From Chloroflexota bacterium (GTDB lineage: Bacteria; Chloroflexota; UBA11872), in the NCBI GenBank assembly GCA_022821905.1, contig JAJECS010000003.1, positions 1 to 64,000 of the forward strand: a stretch of DNA of 64,000 bases. Reading direction: 5' to 3'. The notes under the pieces were generated by a model. That model saw only the letters and a program-made list of their open reading frames with translations. It did not search any database and was not told the origin of the DNA. Positions within the stretch are counted from its first letter, which is position 1, and each line of letters starts with the position of its first letter. Below are positions 36,049-43,749 of the stretch, piece by piece. The translations under genes were made by a program, and so were the position numbers.

Positions 36049-38004
36049 ATGATTAGATACACCGCTCGACAAGCATTCATTTCAGCCCAGATATTGCTGG
36101 GCGTCACTATTGTCGTTTTCATCGTGATTAGCCTGTATCCTGGCGACCCAATTGCGAATCTCTTCGGCCCCTACGGCCAAGCCTGGAGCACGGAACAAGA
36201 CACTGCCGAGCTGCAAGCTCGCTTCAGCGGCGACACTCCCGGGCCGGTGCGGTATTTGTTCTGGATGAAGGAGGTGTTCACCGGGAATCTGGGGCACGTC
36301 GGTCAGTGGGCTCGTCCCGTTGGGGACGTTATCCGCGAGGCGCTTCCGGTCACACTTGGGCTCGTGGCCGTCTCCCTCGCCGTCGCCTTGATCATCGGCA
36401 TAGGATTCGCGCTGATTGCGACCCTATTGCGGGAATCAATCCTGAGCCGTTTCATGAGTGCCATTCCGATCGTTCTCGCTTCAATCCCCGCAGCCTTCCT
36501 GACCATATGGGGCCTCTACCTGTTTGCCATTCAACTGGGATGGCTGCCGGCAATGGGACTCTGGACGCCCGGCGCTGAGGAGGCATTCAATCTCGATCTC
36601 GTACGCCATGCCATCCTGCCGACTGCAGTTTTGGCACTGCCCTTCGTGGCCGTCTACAAGCGCTACGCGCAGCAAGCGATGTTGCAAGCGCTCGTGGAAG
36701 AACCAGCCGGAGAAGCAGCCGCCGAGGGCTCTGCCGAGCTGGCCGCGCGCTCGCTATCCATACTGCCGAGCGTCGGGGTGTCGCTGCTGAGAAACCTCAG
36801 CCTATCCCTGGCGCCCCTCGTGGGCAGCGCGTTGGTGGTCGAGTCGCTGCTATCCCTGGGCGGATTGGGGCACGTGGCATACAGGTCGCTGTTTCAGCGC
36901 GAATTCGCGGTGGTGACGGCGGCCATCCTCGCCGCCACGGTTGCGGTGCTTGCGGCGAGGCTGCTGATCGACGTGCTTTGCGCGTGGCTCGACCCGAGCA
37001 TTCGCGAACCCGCGGGCAGGTCGACGCCTACGCCCAGCGAGCCTCCCACGACTGGGCGCGACGCCACTGCGCCACAGCTCGGCCCGCCACTGGAGTTGAT
37101 CGACCGTCCGTTAGAGCACCATCCATGGAGCACCGCGCGACGCCGCTTCCGGTCACAGTTTCCGGCCATGGCCGGGCTTGTCGTGCTGCTGGCATTCGTT
37201 GCCATTGCCCTTCTTGGGCCGCTCGTGGCCCCCTACGAACTCTACGAGGTGGTCGCCCTGCGGTCATCGAGCGCTTCCGATTGGCTTGGAACCGACAGCT
37301 TCGGTCGAGATGTCTTCAGCCTGCTGCTGCACGGAGCCCGAGGGTCGGTTGGGGTGGGCGTGGCGGCCGTGGCAATCAGCCTCGTGATCGGCCTGGCCGT
37401 GGGTGTGCCCGCGGCCAGTCGCGGCGGTCTGGTCGACGGCGTCCTGATGCGGGTCACGGATGTCGTCACGACCGTCCCCGCACTCTTCCTCATGATGTTT
37501 CTCGTGATGCCACTACTGTTAGGAGTGGTCGGCCCAGGGAGCGTGGTGGCCGTGACGATTGGGATCGTCAGCTGGCCCGGATTCGCCCGGCTAATCCGCC
37601 GGCAACTCATCCTGCGGCGTCATGCGGGCGCCGCCGCCGACTCGAATGGGCCGGAGCGCGATCCAGCACAACCGGAGCGTCAAGAGATTGCCAGCCTGGC
37701 AGGCCCGTTGACGGTGGCGGCCGCCTACGGTCTCGCCGCGGCGCTCTTGGCGGAGGCCGCGTTGAGCTTCCTGGGCATTGGCGCCTCCATGCCGGCAATG
37801 ACCTGGGGACAGATGATCGGGCAATCGCGAGGCCTCGCGCTTCTGACTACCGCGACGGGCGTAATCCCCACAGTCCTGATCGTTCTCCTGGTCCTGTCGG
37901 CTCACCTCGTCGCCGACGGTCTTCGGAATGCCTTTGCGGCGGGGAGCACGGACCCTGACGCGACCGGGCCCGGTGCAAGCAAGGCGCGCGCCGAACGCAC
38001 GTGA
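36049..38004 (+). CDS. fused DppB-DppC-type ABC permease, copy 1
   Basis: A 651-residue membrane protein joining both permease subunits of a peptide/nickel-type importer. The first half (about 1-330) is DppB-like: PGDPIANLFG near the start, PGPVRYLFWMKEVFTGNLG and an end with GGLGHVAYRS. After a hydrophilic linker the second half (about 355-640) is DppC-like: LGTDSFGRDVFSLLLHGAR, ISWPGFARLIRR-type segment, AALSFLGIGASMPAMTWGQM and HLVADGLRNAF. The EAA coupling loops are unusual: residues 222-227 read EAAAEG in place of the standard first-half loop, and 527-534 read GAAADSNG followed by a Pro/Glu-rich stretch. Neither an ATPase nor a binding protein gene is adjacent. Paralogue of the gene at 38349. 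Confidence 0.85.
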   Translation: MIRYTARQAFISAQILLGVTIVVFIVISLYPGDPIANLFGPYGQAWSTEQDTAELQARFSGDTPGPVRYLFWMKEVFTGNLGHVGQWARPVGDVIREALPVTLGLVAVSLAVALIIGIGFALIATLLRESILSRFMSAIPIVLASIPAAFLTIWGLYLFAIQLGWLPAMGLWTPGAEEAFNLDLVRHAILPTAVLALPFVAVYKRYAQQAMLQALVEEPAGEAAAEGSAELAARSLSILPSVGVSLLRNLSLSLAPLVGSALVVESLLSLGGLGHVAYRSLFQREFAVVTAAILAATVAVLAARLLIDVLCAWLDPSIREPAGRSTPTPSEPPTTGRDATAPQLGPPLELIDRPLEHHPWSTARRRFRSQFPAMAGLVVLLAFVAIALLGPLVAPYELYEVVALRSSSASDWLGTDSFGRDVFSLLLHGARGSVGVGVAAVAISLVIGLAVGVPAASRGGLVDGVLMRVTDVVTTVPALFLMMFLVMPLLLGVVGPGSVVAVTIGIVSWPGFARLIRRQLILRRHAGAAADSNGPERDPAQPERQEIASLAGPLTVAAAYGLAAALLAEAALSFLGIGASMPAMTWGQMIGQSRGLALLTTATGVIPTVLIVLLVLSAHLVADGLRNAFAAGSTDPDATGPGASKARAERT

Positions 38005-38177
38005 TCGGCATCAACTCCATCACTACCGACGGCGCGCCGGAGCCTTGGGAATACGCACGTGGCCTCGTCGGCGAGACCGTACGACGCAGGTACCCGCGGA
38101 ACTATCCCGGTACCGGAGCATCACCGTGCGGCAAAGCGTCGGCTGAATCGCAATACGGGCCGCCTGAACAGCACTAG
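38001..38177 (+). pseudogene. decayed copy of the 3' end of the HD phosphohydrolase gene
   Basis: A 58-codon open frame beginning GTG within the stop of permease copy 1 (GTGA overlap). Its first 30 residues, with TDGAPEPWEYARGL, match the C-terminus of the HD protein (ADGAPELWEYARGL), and bases 38010-38096 agree with 35804-35890 at about three quarters of positions. The rest is unrelated and there is no HD motif. It marks the junction of a duplicated block. Whether it is translated is unknown. Confidence 0.7.
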
Positions 38178-38348
38178 ATGGTGGCCGCGCGCCGATCCTG
38201 GACTGCACCAGTCTCTCAGGCTGTGGCGCAATCTACACCATGCGAGGAACGCACTTGCCAGAGATACGCGCTCTAGATAGACTCGCCGAGTCTAATGTTG
38301 TCTTTAGTAGCAAAACTGTAACGACCATGTGAATTGAGGTCTGGATCA
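38178..38348. other. intergenic leader of permease copy 2, no gene seen
   Basis: A 171-base gap with falling GC content toward its right end. No repeat or hairpin of note. A GAGG ribosome site at about 38336-38339 precedes the ATG at 38349. Confidence 0.45.
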
Positions 38349-40319
38349 ATGATCGAATACGTTCTTCGACGTTTGCTCATCTCAATCCAATTGTTTCTGG
38401 GAGTTTCAGTTGTTGTTTTTCTATTAGCGAGCATGATTCCTGGCGATCCTGTTGTCAATCTCTTTGGACGTTACGATCAAGTAGCGCTTTCTATCCAAGA
38501 TCGAGCGGGCATTCTGGGACAAGAACAGGCGCGGTCTTCCGGACAAGATCAAGCGTGGAGATCCGGGCAAGAGCGCGAGGAATTGCAGCGCCAATTTGGC
38601 CATGAATCACCAGGTCCGGTGCGCTATTTCTTTTGGATGAAGGAGATTCTGACTGGGAATTTAGGCGTTTCAATTGAGAGTTACCGCCCGGTTTCAGATA
38701 TAGTTGGAGAGGCAGCCAAGTTAACATTGACACTTGTTTCATTTGCACTCATCGTTGCCGCAGCAATAGGGACTGCATTTGGTGTGATTTCGGCAAAGTT
38801 CCGAGAATCAAGATTTGTCCGTTCGCTCGGTGCAATCCCCGTCCTCCTGGCTTCGATCCCACCGATACTCCTTGTCATATGGGGGATTGAGGCATTTATC
38901 ATTCGTCTGGGATGGCTGCCTGCCTTCGGGATTGGTGGACTGCCGGGCACTGGCGGATCCTTCAGTCTGGCAACGCTTCGCGCCGCCCTCATACCGACCG
39001 CAGCCTTGGCGCTGCCGTGCATAGCGATGCACATGCGCCACACGCAGCAATCGATCAGGGTTCCGCGCTCCGGAAATCCCGAGCAGACCGAACCTGCCGA
39101 GGACTCAAGTGAGACACCCATAAGCTCAGGGCACGTGCTCCGCAGCGCCGGGCTGCGCTTGGTGAGAAATCTGAGCCTCTATCTCCCACCTCTCATAGGC
39201 GGCGCGATCGTCGTCGAGATGATGCACGGATGGGCCGGCTTGGGTGGGCTCACGCTCACCGCATTGGTGGAGCGTGATTACCCGGTGCAGACCGCGGCGC
39301 TGCTCGTTGCCGCAGTCGCAGTGCTGGCTGTGAGGCTCCTCAGCGACGTGGCTTACGGTTGGCTGGACCCGAGCGTTCGCGGTTCCCCTCGAAGCTCGAC
39401 GCCCGCCATCGGCGAGGCAGCGACGGCCAGCCACGGCGCCTCCGGGCGACAGATCGGCCCACCGCTCGAATTGCTCGACCGCCCCTTAGCGCACCGTCCA
39501 TGGAGCATCGCGCGGCGTCGTTTTCTGTCCAGCCGGCCGGCCGTCGCCGGTTTCGTCATGCTTCTGGGGTTCGTCGCAATCGCCGTTCTTGGGCCGCTGG
39601 CGGCCCCTCATGGTCCGCATGACGCTATCCCGCTGAGATCGATGGCGGAACCAAGCGCTTCCCATTGGCTCGGGACCGACCGCCTTGGTCGCGACATCTT
39701 TAGCCAGCTGCTGCACGGTGCGCGCACAGCACTATCGGTGGGCGTGGCGGCGGTGGCGATCAGCCTGGTCATCGGCTTCGCTGTTGGTGCAACCGCGGGC
39801 CTTCGGGGCGGATTTATCGACAGCGTCCTCATGCGGGTCACCGATCTCGGCCTGACCTTCCCGCCGTTGTTGCTTGCAGTATTCCTCATATTCGTGGGTT
39901 TCGGATCTGGGAATGTGGCTTTGGTCATTGGGATCATCAGTTGGCCCGGGATTGCACGTCTGGTCCGCCGTCAAGTCCTCATCCAGCGACACCCCGCTGA
40001 TGCCGCGGATTCGCCGGCGACGGAAACTGATCGATCGGACATCGCGCGTCTTGCGCTTAGGAATCTGGCGGGCCCGGTGGCTGTGGCCGCCGCCTACGGG
40101 CTGGCCGGAGCACTCTTGACAGACGTCACACTGAGTTTCCTTGGCCTCGGCAGTCCCGCCCCAGCCGTCAGTTGGGGACGGATGGCCGGCCAAATGATGG
40201 GCAATTCCCTATTCGCCGTCCAAGGCTGGGTAACGCCTGCGGTACCGATTGTTCTCTTGGTTCTATCAGTCCACCTGATTGCTGACGGTCTTCGAGACGC
40301 GTTCGATGCCCGGAGTTGA
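38349..40319 (+). CDS. fused DppB-DppC-type ABC permease, copy 2
   Basis: A 656-residue paralogue of the preceding permease fusion with the same two-half layout: PGDPVVNLFGRYD, SPGPVRYFFWMKEILTGNLG, linker with GPPLELLDRPLAHRPWS, then LGTDRLGRDIFSQLLHGART, WPGIARLVRRQVL and LSFLGLGSPAPAVSWGRM. The expected EAA loops are again replaced by divergent hydrophilic sequence (PRSGNPEQTEPAEDSSE in the first half, ADAADSPATETDRSD in the second). Residues 57-78 carry a tandem repeat of eight residues (GQEQARSS, GQDQAWRS, GQEREE) absent from copy 1. The 5' third is noticeably AT-rich. ATG 38349 is chosen over an upstream TTG. Confidence 0.85.
   Translation: MIEYVLRRLLISIQLFLGVSVVVFLLASMIPGDPVVNLFGRYDQVALSIQDRAGILGQEQARSSGQDQAWRSGQEREELQRQFGHESPGPVRYFFWMKEILTGNLGVSIESYRPVSDIVGEAAKLTLTLVSFALIVAAAIGTAFGVISAKFRESRFVRSLGAIPVLLASIPPILLVIWGIEAFIIRLGWLPAFGIGGLPGTGGSFSLATLRAALIPTAALALPCIAMHMRHTQQSIRVPRSGNPEQTEPAEDSSETPISSGHVLRSAGLRLVRNLSLYLPPLIGGAIVVEMMHGWAGLGGLTLTALVERDYPVQTAALLVAAVAVLAVRLLSDVAYGWLDPSVRGSPRSSTPAIGEAATASHGASGRQIGPPLELLDRPLAHRPWSIARRRFLSSRPAVAGFVMLLGFVAIAVLGPLAAPHGPHDAIPLRSMAEPSASHWLGTDRLGRDIFSQLLHGARTALSVGVAAVAISLVIGFAVGATAGLRGGFIDSVLMRVTDLGLTFPPLLLAVFLIFVGFGSGNVALVIGIISWPGIARLVRRQVLIQRHPADAADSPATETDRSDIARLALRNLAGPVAVAAAYGLAGALLTDVTLSFLGLGSPAPAVSWGRMAGQMMGNSLFAVQGWVTPAVPIVLLVLSVHLIADGLRDAFDARS
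38517..38580 (+). repeat. 24-nt tandem repeat within permease copy 2
   Basis: Two full 24-base units (38517-38540 and 38541-38564), each starting GGACAAGA, and a partial third unit from 38565 starting GGGCAAGAG. They keep frame and encode the Gly-Gln-rich repeat in the periplasmic-side loop after the first membrane helix. The first permease copy lacks them. Confidence 0.75.
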
Positions 40320-40439
40320 GAGCCGCCTGTAGTCGGGGATGACCTCGGGCTAGACCACTCCCAAGCGGCGTAATTACTTCGGCGATCGCTATTCTCCGCC
40401 GGAGCCAGAAATGATCCAACGGGTCTGAACCGGCTTGCT

Positions 40440-41501
40440 TCACCCCTCGGCGATGCGCTCCACGTGCCAGGGGTGGCGATTGGCGTAGTAGGTTTCGGAC
40501 GCGTGGAAGGGGCGGGCGGGCCGGGCGAGGGCCAGCTCGAACAGACAGAGATCGACCCATGAGTCTCCATCACGGATACGGTCCGGCAGGCGCGCCACCT
40601 CGGTGAAGCCGGCGGCGCTTGCGATGGCCGCGAGGTCCGGGTCTGAGGCCGCGACGGGAAACTCGAGCACGCTCACGCCGATCTCGCCGCCCCGGTCGAC
40701 CGCCGCCCCCAACAACCCCACGGCGTGCTCCATGTAGGCCGGCGCCACGCGCAGCGAGAGCGTGGCCACGTGCTGCTGCGGGTACGTATCGCGGCGAATG
40801 AAGACCGTCTGCCCGACCACGCGGTTCTTTGGCGTGGCGAGGACCAGCACGGCGCCCTGCGCATTCGCGACGCGGAGCTTTAGGCGCGCGAAGTGATACT
40901 CGTAGCGGGTGTCGCGGAGGCAGTCGTCCAGGACCTCCTTGAGCAGCCAGGCCGGCTCGCGCATGTTGTAGAGGATGGCGGCGCGCGGCAGATCGCCCCA
41001 GACGGCGTCCCGCACGACTGGATCGCCGTCGAACGCCAGATAAGTCGCGTCGAAGTCGTCCGCGTCCGCCACCGTAAAGCGCATGCCGTCGCCGACGCGG
41101 TACCAGAACCCGTGGTTCTCATACAGGTGGCCGGCGACCGGATTGGTCGTGCAGAGATGGAGCGCTTGGCCGCCGTTCGCCACGAACTCCCGCAGCATGC
41201 GCGACATGAGCGCGTCGGCCACGCCCTTGCGGCGGTGCCGGTCCTCGGTCGCCACGAACTCCACGATGCCGACGTCTCGCGTGTCGACAGGGACGTAGTA
41301 GCCGAGCGATCCGGCGTAGTCACCCTCGATGAGTCCCACGAAATAGGGCGTGTAGAGCGTCTCGGCCAGCGCCCCGCTGAACAGGTCGTCTTGCAGCGGC
41401 TCCCAGGTGCGGACGCGCCCCCCAAACGTGTCCATCGGCGGGAGGAGGCGCTCGATCTGCATGCGCTCGCCGTTCCGCAGCGTGACGCTTTCGGGGGCCA
41501 T
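40440..41501 (-). CDS. GNAT family N-acetyltransferase
   Basis: A 353-residue protein whose first 150 residues form a GNAT acetyltransferase: VEFVATEDRHRRKGVADALMSRML is the acetyl-CoA pyrophosphate-binding motif and LHLCTTNPVAGHLYENHGFWYR the motif B region. The C-terminal 200 residues may be a second, degenerate GNAT-like domain (ATLSLRVAPAYMEHAVGLLGAA). Substrate unknown. Convergent with permease copy 2 across a 120-base gap in which I see nothing notable. Confidence 0.8.
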   Translation of the reverse strand: MAPESVTLRNGERMQIERLLPPMDTFGGRVRTWEPLQDDLFSGALAETLYTPYFVGLIEGDYAGSLGYYVPVDTRDVGIVEFVATEDRHRRKGVADALMSRMLREFVANGGQALHLCTTNPVAGHLYENHGFWYRVGDGMRFTVADADDFDATYLAFDGDPVVRDAVWGDLPRAAILYNMREPAWLLKEVLDDCLRDTRYEYHFARLKLRVANAQGAVLVLATPKNRVVGQTVFIRRDTYPQQHVATLSLRVAPAYMEHAVGLLGAAVDRGGEIGVSVLEFPVAASDPDLAAIASAAGFTEVARLPDRIRDGDSWVDLCLFELALARPARPFHASETYYANRHPWHVERIAEG

Positions 41502-41621
41502 GGCATCGCCAGAGGTGGGCGGACGGCAGATTCTACGCGCGGGCCGGTGGTCCGGAGGCGGCGCGGTGCGCCACTATGGCGGGAACGGCCCCCTGCTCGG
41601 CATTGACCGGAGGATCCACCA

Positions 41622-42437
41622 ATGGCACAGGCAACGGCGGCGAATCTTGAATTGATCGACCAGCTCACCGCGTCGCGCGTGTACGACCTGGGCACGAGCT
41701 ACGAGATGGACATGCCGGTGCATCCGGCCCATCCGCCGTACATCTTCACGCTGCAGCGGCGCCACGGCGACACCTTTCGGCCCGGCGGCTACAGCTCGTC
41801 CAATGAGCTGATCGTCATGTGCGGCCACACCGGCACGCACATCGACTCCCTGGCGCACGTCTCCGAGCACGGGCAGCTGTTCGGCGGCGTTGACGCCAGC
41901 TGCAACCAGCAGGGCGGGCGGGGGATGAAGTCCATCGGCGTGGAGACCATCGAGCCCGTGGTCCGGCGCGGCGTGCTGCTCGACGTGGCCGGCGCGGAGG
42001 GCGTGGACGTCCTGCCGCCCGACTACGGGGCCGATGCCAAGACTCTGCAGGGCGTGGCACAGGCCCAGGGGGTGGAAATCCGCGCCGGCGACTGCGTCCT
42101 GGTGCGCACGGGCTGGATGCGCCACTGGGGCGACCCACCGGCGTATCTGGCCGAGAGCGAGGGACAGCCCGGCGTGAATGCCGACGCCGCCGAGTGGCTG
42201 GTGGAGCGCGGGATCTTCATGGGCGGGTCGGACACGGCGGCGTTCGAGCAGGTCATCCCCGGCGCGGCCATGCCCGTGCACCTGATCTTCCTCGCGCGCA
42301 ATGGAATCCACATCCTCGAAATGGCCGACCTGGAGACCCTGGCCGCGGACGGCGTCTACGAGTTCGGGTTCGTCCTCTCGCCGCTCAAGCTGGTGGGCGC
42401 CACCGGATCGCCGGTGCGCCCGCTGGCGCTGGTCTAA
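41622..42437 (+). CDS. cyclase family protein (kynurenine formamidase-like)
   Basis: A 271-residue metal-dependent hydrolase of PF04199. The diagnostic HxGTHxD motif is present as CGHTGTHIDSLAHVSEHG; EMDMPVHPAHPPY near the N-terminus and GDCVLVRTGWMRHWG later are also typical. Members include arylformamidase and related cyclic amide or lactone hydrolases. A GGAGG ribosome site at 41609-41613 precedes ATG 41622. Convergent with the Nudix gene, 6 bases apart. Confidence 0.88.
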   Translation: MAQATAANLELIDQLTASRVYDLGTSYEMDMPVHPAHPPYIFTLQRRHGDTFRPGGYSSSNELIVMCGHTGTHIDSLAHVSEHGQLFGGVDASCNQQGGRGMKSIGVETIEPVVRRGVLLDVAGAEGVDVLPPDYGADAKTLQGVAQAQGVEIRAGDCVLVRTGWMRHWGDPPAYLAESEGQPGVNADAAEWLVERGIFMGGSDTAAFEQVIPGAAMPVHLIFLARNGIHILEMADLETLAADGVYEFGFVLSPLKLVGATGSPVRPLALV

Positions 42438-42443
42438 GGCGGC

Positions 42444-42926
42444 CTAGCCGAGAAAGAGGTCGTAAGGTCCCGGAATCGGCGACTCGACCGCGGCGCGCTG
42501 GAGGAGCTCGCGCGAGGGGCTGAGCGCCCGCGCCGCGATGGCGCGGTTGATTTCCGGGACTTTTTCCAGCTCGTCGATTTCCTCCAGCGTGAAGAAGCGA
42601 GCGGCGTCGACCTCGTCGCCGGGCGCGGGGTCACCGGCCACGCGCCGGAGCAGGAAGACCACGTAGGTGGAGTGGTCCTCGGCATGCCGCGAGCGCACCG
42701 CCAGCAGACCCTGGACCTCGGTGGTGAGACCAGCTTCCTCCTGGACCTCACGGACGGCGGCCTCGGGCAGCGTCTCATCCGGTTCGCAGAATCCGCCCGG
42801 AATCTGCCAGCTGCCTCGTCCGTATGCCGTGGCGCGGCGCACGAGCAAGACGCGGTCGCCGTCAACCACGGCGCCGCCCACGCCGACGTTGTAGCCGTTG
42901 TTGTAACGCGCGGGAATCGGGCTCAT
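42444..42926 (-). CDS. Nudix hydrolase
   Basis: A 160-residue Nudix enzyme. The Nudix box GGFCEPDETLPEAAVREVQE continues EAGL and fits GX5EX7REUXEEXGU. The N-terminal YNVGVGGAVVDGDRVLLVRR is the first strand of the fold. It hydrolyses a nucleoside diphosphate linked to an unknown moiety; relatives include NADH and ADP-ribose pyrophosphatases. Confidence 0.92.
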   Translation of the reverse strand: MSPIPARYNNGYNVGVGGAVVDGDRVLLVRRATAYGRGSWQIPGGFCEPDETLPEAAVREVQEEAGLTTEVQGLLAVRSRHAEDHSTYVVFLLRRVAGDPAPGDEVDAARFFTLEEIDELEKVPEINRAIAARALSPSRELLQRAAVESPIPGPYDLFLG

Positions 42927-43053
42927 CGCGCCATAGTACCGGCGCGCATCACGCCGCCACGGCTGGAACCGGCGCCGGGTGACCTCGAACGGCAGGGCAT
43001 TGAGTCCGCGGCATGCAGCCTCATAGAATCAGGAGCTTCCCCGGAAACTCAGC

Positions 43054-43749
43054 GTGCCCTTCGTGCTCTTCGACTTCCACACACATACCTTCTTGAGCGA
43101 CGGCGAGCTGTCGCCGATCGAGTTGCTGCGGCGCTGCCACGTCGCGGGCTACACGGCCGTAGCCCTGACGGATCACGCCAGCCCCGCCAACGTCGACATG
43201 CTGGTGTCGGCCCTTGCCCGCGATTGCCGCATCGCCGAGGACGCCTGGGGCATCGTCGCCATGCCGGGGGTGGAGATCACGCACGTGCCGCCGGGCGAGA
43301 TCGACGCGGTGGCACGACAGGCCGCCGAGGCCGGTGCCGAGCTTGTGGCCGTCCACGGCGAGACCATCGCCGAACCGGTCGCCGCCGGCACCAACCGCGC
43401 CGCGCTGGAGTCGGACTACGTGCATGCGCTGGTGCATCCGGGCCTGCTGAGCCCGGAGCTGGCGCAGTTGGCGCAACGCAACGGCAAGTGGCTGGAGTTG
43501 TCGGCGCGCCGCGGCCACTCGCTCACCAACGGGCACGTGGCGGCGGTGGCTCGGGCATCGGGCGCACGGCTGCTAGTCAACAGCGACGCGCACGCTCCGG
43601 GTGACCTGTTGTCGGAGCCCTTGGCGCGCCGCGTCGCGCGCGGGGCGGGACTGAACGCCGACGAAACCGAGACCGTCGTCGCGGACAATCCGCTGGAGTT
43701 TCTGCGCCAGATTGGGCGCTCGCTGCCAGACATCAGCCCGGTCCCATGA
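43054..43749 (+). CDS. PHP domain phosphoesterase (histidinol-phosphatase-like)
   Basis: A 231-residue PHP-family protein with metal-binding blocks FDFHTHTFLSDGE, ALTDHAS, VHGETI, HALVHPGL and VNSDAHAPGD. It resembles the stand-alone histidinol-phosphatase-domain proteins; specific substrate uncertain because no his genes are nearby. It starts with GTG 43054. Its stop overlaps the Lon start by four bases (ATGA), so it is co-translated with lon. Confidence 0.85.
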   Translation: MPFVLFDFHTHTFLSDGELSPIELLRRCHVAGYTAVALTDHASPANVDMLVSALARDCRIAEDAWGIVAMPGVEITHVPPGEIDAVARQAAEAGAELVAVHGETIAEPVAAGTNRAALESDYVHALVHPGLLSPELAQLAQRNGKWLELSARRGHSLTNGHVAAVARASGARLLVNSDAHAPGDLLSEPLARRVARGAGLNADETETVVADNPLEFLRQIGRSLPDISPVP

